This document shows, piece after piece, positions 57,349 to 64,000 of a DNA stretch of 64,000 bases. A program made the translations under genes and the position numbers. The notes beneath the pieces are model-generated. The model did not search any database, was not told where the DNA came from, and saw only the letters and a list, made by a program, of their open reading frames with translations. Within the stretch, counting starts at the first letter, position 1. The number at the start of each line of letters is the position of its first letter. Origin of the DNA: Fulvimonas soli (GTDB lineage: Bacteria; Pseudomonadota; Gammaproteobacteria; Xanthomonadales; Rhodanobacteraceae); assembly GCF_003148905.1 (NCBI RefSeq), contig NZ_QGHC01000008.1, positions 186,001-250,000 on the forward strand, read 5' to 3'.

Positions 57349-58206
57349 ATGGCCACCCTCACCTGCCGCAGCGCCTTCATCTCCGACGTGCACCTGGGCA
57401 CGCCCGACTGCCAGGCCGGCTACCTGCTCGACTTCCTGCGCAAGCTGCGCTGCGAGCGGCTGTACCTGGTCGGCGACATCATCGACATGGAGGCGCTGGC
57501 GCGCCGCCGCTGGTGGCATCCCGACCACGGCGCGGTGCTCGCCGAGATCCTCGACATGGCCCGCCGCGGCGTCGAGGTCACCTACATCCCCGGCAACCAC
57601 GACGCGCCGATGCGCGGCCTGGCCGGGCAGAGCCTGTGCGGGGTGAGGATCGCGCTGGACGCGGTGCACGAGGGCGCCGACGGGCGCCGCTACCGGGTCA
57701 GCCACGGCGACGAGTACGACCCGGAGCGGATCGGCCGCGGCTGGATGCTGCACCTGGGCGAGGCGCTGCACCGGCTGGTGTGCTGGAGCAACCGCCGGGT
57801 CAACGCCTGGCGCCGGCGGCTGGCGCTGCCCTACCTGCCGCTGTCGATCATCGTGAAGTCGCACGTCGGCCGCGCGCTGGCCTACATCCACGCCTACGAG
57901 GAGCGCGTGGCCGCCGCCGCGCGCGAGCAGGGGCTGGACGGCCACATCTGCGGCCACATCCACTACGGCCGCGTGCGCGCGATCGACGGCACGCTCTACC
58001 TCAACGACGGCGACTGGGTGGAGCACTGCACCGCGCTGGTCGAGGACCACACCGGCGCGATGGAGCTGCTGCACTGGTGCGAGCAGCCGGCCGCGCTGGG
58101 CCGCGCCAGCCGCGAGGTGCTGCTGCCCTCGCCCGCCGCGGCGCTCGCGCTGGCGCCGCTGGCGCGCCGCCGCCCGGACCTGAGCGAGCTGCGGCCGGCG
58201 GCCTGA
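57349..58206 (+). CDS. UDP-2,3-diacylglucosamine diphosphatase-like metallophosphoesterase
   Basis: A 285-residue calcineurin-like phosphoesterase with the motifs of the LpxH/YbbF branch: SDVHLGTPDCQA, VGDIIDMEAL, GNHDAPMRG, HGDEYDPERIG, and GHIHYGRVRAIDG. The family hydrolyses UDP-2,3-diacylglucosamine in lipid A synthesis or related diphosphates. It is about 40 residues longer than E. coli LpxH, with a basic tail, and the KSHVGRALAYIHAYEERV helix suggests membrane contact. Whether it is the cell's main LpxH or a paralogue cannot be told from the window. Confidence 0.85.
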   Translation: MATLTCRSAFISDVHLGTPDCQAGYLLDFLRKLRCERLYLVGDIIDMEALARRRWWHPDHGAVLAEILDMARRGVEVTYIPGNHDAPMRGLAGQSLCGVRIALDAVHEGADGRRYRVSHGDEYDPERIGRGWMLHLGEALHRLVCWSNRRVNAWRRRLALPYLPLSIIVKSHVGRALAYIHAYEERVAAAAREQGLDGHICGHIHYGRVRAIDGTLYLNDGDWVEHCTALVEDHTGAMELLHWCEQPAALGRASREVLLPSPAAALALAPLARRRPDLSELRPAA

Positions 58207-58436
58207 GGCGGGGGGCGCGCAGCGGAGGCGGGGGATGAGCAGCAAGGGATGAGGGGCGAGTGGCGAGGGCGCAAAACCGCCCGCGGCGGCTCGCTTGCGA
58301 CCGCGCCAAAAGCCAGGGTCGCCACGCACGGACCCGCGCCCTCGCGACGCGCCCTCGTCCCCCGCCCCTCCCCTTGAACCCCCGGCCCCCGGCGGCATAT
58401 CCCCGCTACAATGCGCCTTCCCAGCCGGAGTTCCCC

Positions 58437-59360
58437 ATGTCCCTCGACAGCGCCACCCGCGAACGCATCGAATCCCTGCTCAGGAGCCACCGCGTGGTGC
58501 TGTTCATGAAGGGCACGCGGCACCAGCCCATGTGCGGCTTTTCCGCCGCGGCCACCAACACGCTCAACGAGCTGCTGGAGGACTACCACACGGTGAACGT
58601 GCTGGAGGACCCGGAGCTTCGCGAGGGCATCAAGGCCTACGGCGACTGGCCGACCATCCCGCAGCTGTACGTGGAGGGCGAGCTGGTCGGCGGCGCCGAC
58701 ATCATCCGGCAGATGTACGCCAGCGGCGAGCTGCACGCGCTGTTCGGCGCCGCCGCGCCGGACCGCACGCCGCCGGAGATCACCATCACCGACCGGGCCG
58801 CCGAGGCGATCCGCCAGGGCACCGCCGATGCGCAGGGCCTGGCGCTGCACCTGGAGATCGGCCCGGACCACAGCGCCGGCTTCCAGCTCGCCCCGGCCGG
58901 CGACCACGACATCGTGGCGGCCAGCAACGGCATCGAGGTGCACTTCGACCCCGGCAGCGCGCAGCGCGCCAGGGGCATCGTGATCGACTGGGTCTCCACC
59001 GTGCAGGGCGAGGGCCTGAGCCTGAAGTTCCCCGGCGCGCAGGAGGTGAAGTCGCTCAGCGTGCAGGAGCTGCGGCAGCGCCTGGCCGACGGCAGCGTGG
59101 TGCTGGTGGACGTGCGCCCCGCCGCGGGCCGCGCCCAGGCCGCGCCGCTGCCGCAGGCGCGCGTGCTCGAAGACGAGGGCTATGAAAGCCTTGCTTCCCT
59201 TCCCAAGGACACTCCCCTGGCCTTCATCTGCCAGCGTGGCATTTCCAGCCAGGGGGTGGCCGAACGCTTCGCCGCGCACGGCTTCAGTCAGGTGTACAAC
59301 GTCGCGGGCGGCATGGAGGCCTGGTCTGCACAGATCGCCCAGGATCCGCCGCACCATTGA
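58437..59360 (+). CDS. Monothiol glutaredoxin / IscA-like / rhodanese fusion
   Basis: A 307-residue three-domain protein. Residues 1-105 are a Grx4-type monothiol glutaredoxin (FMKGTRHQPMCGFSAAAT, the CGFS motif, then WPTIPQLYVEGELVGGADII). Residues about 115-200 resemble a HesB/IscA A-type scaffold (ITITDRAAEAIRQG...GIVIDWVSTVQGEGLSLKFPGA) but have none of the three iron-sulphur cysteines. Residues about 205-305 are a rhodanese with catalytic FICQRGISSQGVAE (Cys). E. coli Grx4 has only the first domain. A TACAAT box lies at 58407-58412. Probably handles iron-sulphur cluster delivery coupled to persulphide chemistry (inference). Confidence 0.88.
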   Translation: MSLDSATRERIESLLRSHRVVLFMKGTRHQPMCGFSAAATNTLNELLEDYHTVNVLEDPELREGIKAYGDWPTIPQLYVEGELVGGADIIRQMYASGELHALFGAAAPDRTPPEITITDRAAEAIRQGTADAQGLALHLEIGPDHSAGFQLAPAGDHDIVAASNGIEVHFDPGSAQRARGIVIDWVSTVQGEGLSLKFPGAQEVKSLSVQELRQRLADGSVVLVDVRPAAGRAQAAPLPQARVLEDEGYESLASLPKDTPLAFICQRGISSQGVAERFAAHGFSQVYNVAGGMEAWSAQIAQDPPHH

Positions 59361-59447
59361 GCGGCGCCGGTATACCTCGGCCCTCGGCAGGCCGCCGCGC
59401 ATGGAGCAGGCGCTTCACCCTCGGCCGCCTGCCAGGAACCGTTGGCC

Positions 59448-61064
59448 ATGACCGCACATCCCGCACCACCGTCGACACGTGAAAACGACCTCGACCTGCC
59501 CCCGGCAGCCATCCGGCTGCTTCGCGAAGCAAGCATAGCGCTGAGCCTCGATCAGGCCGCGCTCGCCGAACGGCTGTTGGACGACGCCCTGGCGCTGGCG
59601 CCCGAAGGAGCCGAGATCCATCGGCTGTCGGGAATCGCCGCCTTGAGGCGCGGCAACCGACCCAAGGCCATCGGTCACCTGCGCCATGCGCTCGCCATCC
59701 GTCCCGACGATGCCGCGATCAACATGAGCTTGGGCGGCGCGCTGTTCGAAATCGGCCAGAGCGAGGCGGGTCTGGCATACCTGCAACGCGCTTGCGAACT
59801 TTCGCCCCGTGACGCCACCGCCTGGTACAACCTCGGACGGGCGCTCCAGATATCCTCCCGCATGGAACAGGCCTGCGACGCCCTGCAACGCGCGGTGGAC
59901 GTCGAGCCGGGATATGTCAAGGCACGCAACGCTCTGGCGACAGTGCTGACCAACCTGGGCCACACGTCCGCGGCCGTGGCGATGCTGCGCGACACCCTGC
60001 GTCGGCAGCCCGACTCCGCCGACGCCTGGTTTGCGCTGGGCAACCTGAAGACCGAGCCGTTCAGCGACAGCGACACCGCGCAACTGCGAGAACTGTTCCA
60101 TCGGCCCGGGACACCCGATGCCACACGCATCCTGCTCGGTTTCACCCTGGCCAAGGCGCTGGAGGACCAGGCCGACTATCCGGCGGCATTCGACGTGATT
60201 TGCGAAGCAAATGCGTTGAAGCGGCGGCATGTGTACTGGGACCGCAAGGAGGAGCGCGCCCGCGTGGATGCGATCGCGGATGCCTTCGCCCGCCCGCTGC
60301 CCGCCCACCTCGACGCCACGCTGGGCAAGGAGGTCATCTTCGTGGTGTGCCTGCCACGCTCCGGGTCCACGCTGACCGAGCAGATCCTCGCGTCGCATCC
60401 GCAGGTCGAGGGAGGCGACGAGATCCAGGTGCTCCCCACGATTCTGGACGAGGAATCGAAACGCCGCGGCCTGCCCTTCCCCCGCTGGGTCCCAGCGGCG
60501 ACCGCCGAGGACTGGCGACGCATGGGTGAAGCATATCTGGAGCGCACCCGCCACTGGCGAAGGCGGCGCCCCCGCTTCACCGACAAGAACGTGAGCAACT
60601 GGGCTTTCGTCGGTGCGGCGCTGGCGATGCTCCCCGGGGCCTGCGTGGTGAATTCGCGCCGCGATCCGCTGGAGACCTGCTTTGCCTGCTATCGCCAGCT
60701 GTTCGCGACCGGGGTGCATTTCAGCTATGACCTGGATGACATGGTGGATTACTACGCCGGCTACGAGCGCCTCAGCGACCTTTGGCAACGGCAATTCCCC
60801 CGCAGGTACTTCGACCACAGCTACGAGGCGCTGCAAACCGATCCCGAGGCGCAGATCCGCCGCCTGCTGGATTTCTGCGGACTTCCCTTCGATGACGCCT
60901 GTCTTGCCTACTATCAGACGCCCCGTACCGTCCTCACGATAAGTTCGGCTCAGGTGCGACAGCCGTTGCGCCGTGATACCGCGCGCAGTGGACGCTATGG
61001 CGACAGGCTCGATCCCCTGCGCGCGCGGCTCCGCGCGGCCGGAATGTTGCCGGCGGGAGCCTGA
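59448..61064 (+). CDS. TPR-sulfotransferase fusion
   Basis: A 538-residue cytoplasmic protein. The N-terminal half (about residues 30-240) is a row of TPR repeats (LDDALALAPEGAEIHRLSGIAALRRGN, LGGALFEIGQSEAGLAYLQRACELSPRD, LATVLTNLGHTSAAVAMLRDTLRRQPDS). The C-terminal half is a sulfotransferase with the PAPS-binding loop VVCLPRSGSTLTEQIL near residue 300 and a distal SRRDPLETCFACYRQLF (3-prime phosphate motif). Sulfated product unknown; such proteins modify polysaccharides or proteins. ATG at 59448 is preferred over the TTG two codons earlier. Base composition is visibly less GC-skewed than the flanking genes. Confidence 0.87.
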   Translation: MTAHPAPPSTRENDLDLPPAAIRLLREASIALSLDQAALAERLLDDALALAPEGAEIHRLSGIAALRRGNRPKAIGHLRHALAIRPDDAAINMSLGGALFEIGQSEAGLAYLQRACELSPRDATAWYNLGRALQISSRMEQACDALQRAVDVEPGYVKARNALATVLTNLGHTSAAVAMLRDTLRRQPDSADAWFALGNLKTEPFSDSDTAQLRELFHRPGTPDATRILLGFTLAKALEDQADYPAAFDVICEANALKRRHVYWDRKEERARVDAIADAFARPLPAHLDATLGKEVIFVVCLPRSGSTLTEQILASHPQVEGGDEIQVLPTILDEESKRRGLPFPRWVPAATAEDWRRMGEAYLERTRHWRRRRPRFTDKNVSNWAFVGAALAMLPGACVVNSRRDPLETCFACYRQLFATGVHFSYDLDDMVDYYAGYERLSDLWQRQFPRRYFDHSYEALQTDPEAQIRRLLDFCGLPFDDACLAYYQTPRTVLTISSAQVRQPLRRDTARSGRYGDRLDPLRARLRAAGMLPAGA

Positions 61065-61100
61065 TGCCCCGGCCGGCCAGGAGCGCCTCGCCGACAGCCG

Positions 61101-61880
61101 TTACTCGTCCTCGAAGCGCAGGTGCTTCACGCTGCGCCCGTTGCGGCGCACCAGCCGCAGCGCCTCGATGCCGATGCGGATGTGCCGCTCGACGAACTGC
61201 GCGGTGACGCTGCGGTCGCTCAGCTCGGTCTTCACCCCCTCCGGGATCATCGGCTGGTCGGACACCAGCAGCAGCGCGCCGCAGGGGATGCGGTTGGCGA
61301 AGCCGGCGGCGAAGATGGTCGCCGTCTCCATGTCCACCGCCATGCAGCGGGTGCGGCGCAGGTAGTCCTTGAACGCATCGTCGTGCTCCCACACGCGGCG
61401 GTTGGTGGTGTACACCGTGCCGGTCCAGTAGTCGTAGCCGAGGTCGCGGATCATGGTGGAGACGCCGCGCTGCAGCTGGAACGCCGGCAGCGCCGGCACC
61501 TCCGGCGGCAGGTAGTCGTTGCTGGTGCCCTCGCCGCGGATCGCCGCGATCGGCAGGATCAGGTCGCCGATCTGGTTCTTCTTCTTCACCCCGCCGCACT
61601 TGCCCAGGAACAGCGCGGCCTTCGGCCGGATCGCGCCGAGCAGGTCCATCACGGTGGCCGCGTTCGGGCTGCCCATGCCGAAGTTGATCAGGGTGATGCC
61701 GTCGGCGGTGGCGTTGGGCATCGGGCGGTCGCGCCCCTGCACCTCGACGCCGTGCCATTGCGCGAACATTTCCACGTAGTGGCCGAAATTGGTCAGCAGG
61801 ACGTGCTGGCCGAAGGCCTCCAGCGGCGTGCCGGTGTAGCGCGGCAGCCAGTTGGTGACGATCTCCTCTTTGCTTTTCAT
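61101..61880 (-). CDS. amn: AMP nucleosidase-like nucleoside phosphorylase-family protein
   Basis: A 259-residue member of the PNP/UDP family, in the branch annotated as AMP nucleosidase (AMP to adenine plus ribose 5-phosphate). Motifs: DGITLINFGMGSPNAATVMDLLGAIRPKAALFLGKCGGVKKK, LGYDYWTGTVYTTNRRVWE, RCMAVDMETATIFAAGFANRIPCGALLLVSD. It lacks the N-terminal regulatory domain of E. coli Amn (484 residues), as is usual for the short form. Start MKSKEEIVTNW at 61880 is supported by an AAGGAAA ribosome site; a TAGAAT box lies at 61967-61972 on the minus strand. Confidence 0.85.
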   Translation of the reverse strand: MKSKEEIVTNWLPRYTGTPLEAFGQHVLLTNFGHYVEMFAQWHGVEVQGRDRPMPNATADGITLINFGMGSPNAATVMDLLGAIRPKAALFLGKCGGVKKKNQIGDLILPIAAIRGEGTSNDYLPPEVPALPAFQLQRGVSTMIRDLGYDYWTGTVYTTNRRVWEHDDAFKDYLRRTRCMAVDMETATIFAAGFANRIPCGALLLVSDQPMIPEGVKTELSDRSVTAQFVERHIRIGIEALRLVRRNGRSVKHLRFEDE

Positions 61881-62121
61881 GGTGTTTCCTTGCATCGCGC
61901 ACCGCCCCCGGTGCGCGCAGTTACCGGCGACGCCACGCCGGCGAAATGCCCATCGGAACCCAAGCCATTCTACGGGCTGGCGGCTGAAGGCCGCCCGGCC
62001 GCGGCCGCTCCGGGCCGGCGCGGGCACGCCGGCAGCAGGCGGGAACCCATGCCGCACGACCGGGGTCACGGCACGGCCGCGCATGCTATGTTCCGTGCGC
62101 GATCCGAGAGGGGATGACGAC

Positions 62122-63066
62122 ATGCGCATGAGTGTGGCCATCGACGCTTCCTGCGACCTGCCGCAGGCGTTCCTGCAGGAGCACGGCATCGCGGTGATGC
62201 CGATCGCCGTGCGCGTGGACAACGCGCTGTTCAAGGACGACCGCAACCCCGCCGAGATCAGACGCTTCCTCGACCTCAAGCTGGGCAGCCGCAGCCACTC
62301 GGCGGAAACCGAGCCGTGCTCGGTGGAGGACGTGCAGCGGCTGTTCCTGGAGAAGCTGGTGCTGGAGCAGGACTGCGTGTTCTGCCTCACCATCACCGCC
62401 ACGCGCAGCCCGATCAACGAGCACGTCATCAAGGCCAGCTTCGCCATCCTCAAGCACTACCGCGAGGTGCGCGAGAAGGCCGGCGTGCCCGGTCCCTTCC
62501 TGATGCGCGTGGTCGACACGCGCAGCCTGTTCGCCGGCTCGGCGCCGGCGGTGGTGGAGGCGGTGCGGCTGATCCAGGCCGACGAGCAGCCCGCCGCGAT
62601 CCGCGAGCGGCTCACCTACGTCGCCAACAACAGCTACGGCTACATGCTGCCGCGCGACCTGTACTACCTGCGCGCCCGCGCCAAGAAGAAGGGCGACCGC
62701 AGCGTGGGCCTGTTCAGCGCGGTGCTCGGCTCGGCGCTGGACATCAAGCCGCTGCTGCGCGGCTACCGCGGCGAGACCGGCCCGGTCGGCAAGGTGCGCG
62801 GCTTCGAGCACGGCGCCGAGACGCTGTTCGGCTACGTCGCCCAGCGCGTGCGCGCCGGCCTGCTGGTGCCGGCGGTGTGCGTGAGCTACGGCGGCGACCT
62901 GTCCGAGCTGCCCGGCCTGCCCGGCTACGCCGGCCTGCGCGAGGCCTGCGAGGCCACCGGCGTGCGGCTGTTGGAGGCGCCGATGAGCATCACCGGCATG
63001 GTCAACGTCGGCGAGGGCGCGGTCACCGTGGGCTTCGCCGCCGAGGAGCACGCGGTCGAGTTCTGA
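62122..63066 (+). CDS. DegV family fatty-acid-binding-type protein
   Basis: A 314-residue DegV protein. MSVAIDASCDLPQAFLQEHGIAVMPIAVRVD and DRNPAEIRRFLDLKL open the family fold; SHSAETEPCSVEDVQ and VFCLTITATRSPINEHVIKAS supply the Ser/Thr residues that hold the fatty acid carboxylate. Bacterial members bind fatty acids or act in fatty-acid phosphorylation (FakB type). Start at 62122 follows GAGAGGGGATGA. Divergent from the AMP nucleosidase gene; the gap 61881-62121 holds no other gene. Confidence 0.88.
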   Translation: MRMSVAIDASCDLPQAFLQEHGIAVMPIAVRVDNALFKDDRNPAEIRRFLDLKLGSRSHSAETEPCSVEDVQRLFLEKLVLEQDCVFCLTITATRSPINEHVIKASFAILKHYREVREKAGVPGPFLMRVVDTRSLFAGSAPAVVEAVRLIQADEQPAAIRERLTYVANNSYGYMLPRDLYYLRARAKKKGDRSVGLFSAVLGSALDIKPLLRGYRGETGPVGKVRGFEHGAETLFGYVAQRVRAGLLVPAVCVSYGGDLSELPGLPGYAGLREACEATGVRLLEAPMSITGMVNVGEGAVTVGFAAEEHAVEF

Positions 63067-63105
63067 CGCGCGCCGGTGCGCGGCCCGCGGCATACAATGC
63101 CCGCC

Positions 63106-63741
63106 ATGCGCCGGCTGCCGCTCCTGCTGTTGCTGTGCTGCTGCGGCCCGCCGGCCGCGGCCTCGACGGTGTTCAAGTGCACCGCGGCCCACGGCGGCGT
63201 GAGCTACCAGGACCATCCCTGCGCGCCGGGCCAGCGGCAGGAGACCGTGCGGCTCGACGACGCGGCGCCGGCGCCGCCCCCGGTCGCCACGGCCCCGGCG
63301 CCCGCGCCGCCGCCCGCCGCCGCGGCGCCGCCCGAGCCGCCGCCGCCACCGGCCCCCTTGCCGACGCTGTACAGCTGCGTGCGCGCCACCGACGGCAAGA
63401 GCTACCTGAGCGGCAACGGCAACCCGGCGCCCTACCAGGCCCCGCTCGGCGTGCTGGGCGCGTTCCAGCAGTCGCTGTCGCAGGTCTACGGGCCCGACCG
63501 CGGCGCCGCCGGCATGTCCGCGCCGGAGGCCAACCGCGGCCGGGTCAGCTCCGCCCTGGTCGCCAACAACTACGTCTGGGTGCAGGACCGCTGCCGCGAG
63601 CTGGGCCCGGCCGAGACCTGCGAGGCGCTGCGCGACGCCTACGACGAGAACGAGCGCAAGCTGCAGCGCGCCTTCGACAGCCAGAAGCCGCCGCTGGAGG
63701 CGCGCGAGCGCGAGCTCGCCGCGCAGCTGCGCGGCTGCTGA
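63106..63741 (+). CDS. DUF4124-domain exported protein
   Basis: A 211-residue secreted protein. After a signal peptide (MRRLPLLLLLCCCGPPAAA) comes a DUF4124 segment (STVFKCTAAHGGVSYQDHPCAPGQRQETVRLD), an extended Pro/Ala linker (about residues 55-88) and a C-terminal domain with three cysteines (YSCVRATDGKSYLSGNGNPAPYQAP, DRCRELGPAETCEALRDAYDENERKLQ). Start at 63106 lies seven bases after a TACAAT -10 box (63093-63098), suggesting a leaderless message. Role unknown; DUF4124 proteins are common periplasmic proteins in this order. Confidence 0.82.
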   Translation: MRRLPLLLLLCCCGPPAAASTVFKCTAAHGGVSYQDHPCAPGQRQETVRLDDAAPAPPPVATAPAPAPPPAAAAPPEPPPPPAPLPTLYSCVRATDGKSYLSGNGNPAPYQAPLGVLGAFQQSLSQVYGPDRGAAGMSAPEANRGRVSSALVANNYVWVQDRCRELGPAETCEALRDAYDENERKLQRAFDSQKPPLEARERELAAQLRGC

Positions 63742-63801
63742 GCGCTGCGCAGGAACTGCGCAATCCGGGCCAAGTGCCCGCCGCGCAAGGCCGCCGCGCA
63801 C

Positions 63802-63962
63802 TTGTCCACAGGCTTGCTCCCAGGCTTTCCCCAGCGGCTGTGGACAACCCGCGCGGGCCTTGGCGCGATCTTCGCCACGCCGTCGAAACGCTCGCGCCCG
63901 CGCGCACTTGCGCCACCTTTCCACAGGCTTGTCCGGAGGCTTTCCACAGTCGCTGTGGAAAA
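63802..63962. repeat. DnaA-box-like inverted repeats at the right edge
   Basis: TTGTCCACA (63802-63810) and TGTGGACAA (63839-63847) form an inverted pair; TTTCCACA (63918-63925 and 63941-63948) and TGTGGAAAA (63954-63962) form a second one with the same spacing. The two units share CCACAGGCTTG and AGGCTTTCC, so they are about 120-bp-spaced direct copies of one dyad. They are one or two mismatches from the DnaA box TTATCCACA. The 259 bp from 63742 to the window end contain no gene. Confidence 0.55.
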
Positions 63963-64000
63963 CGCGCGCGGCCATCGACAACGCACGCCGCCGGCAACCC

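Noticed and set aside
63802-63962. Chromosomal origin of replication
   Set aside because: The box matches are imperfect, few, and no dnaA, rpmH, mnmG or partition genes are in view; kept only as a repeat and a finding.

Overview
The window is very GC-rich, with dense, tightly packed genes and long antisense shadow frames. Gene content points to a gammaproteobacterium of the order Xanthomonadales (Xanthomonadaceae/Rhodanobacteraceae type). The signs are an OhrR with cysteines at 22, 127 and 131, families typical of that order (DUF6491, DUF3247, DUF6916, DUF2884), a glutaredoxin/IscA-like/rhodanese fusion, lipoyl-bearing E3 and detached aceE genes for pyruvate dehydrogenase, and many REP-type repeats. 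I cannot name the genus from the sequence alone. I saw no rRNA, tRNA, CRISPR array, transposase or prophage backbone.

Layout. 1-2.5 kb: a two-gene GMC dehydrogenase operon. 2.6-8.4 kb: the complete cell-shape operon mreB-mreC-mreD-mrdA-rodA (minus strand), with a plausible promoter at 8342-8370. 8.5-11.5 kb: a PfkB kinase, a membrane-anchored unknown, and an ohrR-ohr peroxide pair with matching AT-rich operators before each gene. 11.6-15.2 kb: aceF-lpdA of pyruvate dehydrogenase, both with GC-rich repeat DNA inside the lipoyl-domain linkers. 15.3-23.5 kb: envelope and unknown genes (MscS channel, LtrA, two DUF2884, two DUF2845, DUF924, a TonB-like protein). 23.6-27.3 kb: UspA, a ferritin-like protein, two lipoproteins and a membrane LytTR regulator.

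27.4-36.7 kb: a berberine-bridge-type oxidase coupled to an acyltransferase, a DUF3247 gene, then an MFS exporter, an esterase and a secreted GH43-CBM-FnIII glycosidase, and a DUF883 protein. 37-39.8 kb: aceE (E1), about 22 kb from its E2/E3 partners. 39.9-48.7 kb: a divergent surface locus. A 2034-residue Ig-repeat autotransporter faces three tandem tail-collar (microcystin-dependent-protein-like) genes, a GNAT and a DUF6916 gene across a perfect Clp/CRP palindrome. 48.9-54.2 kb: maeB, a DUF1704 putative metallopeptidase, a two-helix membrane protein and an rsgA-like GTPase. 55-63.7 kb: an aminotransferase, SGNH hydrolase, LpxH-like phosphoesterase, glutaredoxin fusion, TPR-sulfotransferase, AMP nucleosidase, DegV and DUF4124 genes.

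The intergenic DNA is the most unusual part. There are three related copies of a composite repeat of about 366 bp (56884, 30527, 36806), each holding an inverted REP pair (REPIN) and each abutting a stop codon. There is also a nested palindrome of about 480 bp (54275-54756), followed by a 222-nt tract with only three T residues, and DnaA-box-like repeats at the right edge. The most system-like candidate is the autotransporter/collar/GNAT/DUF6916 locus.
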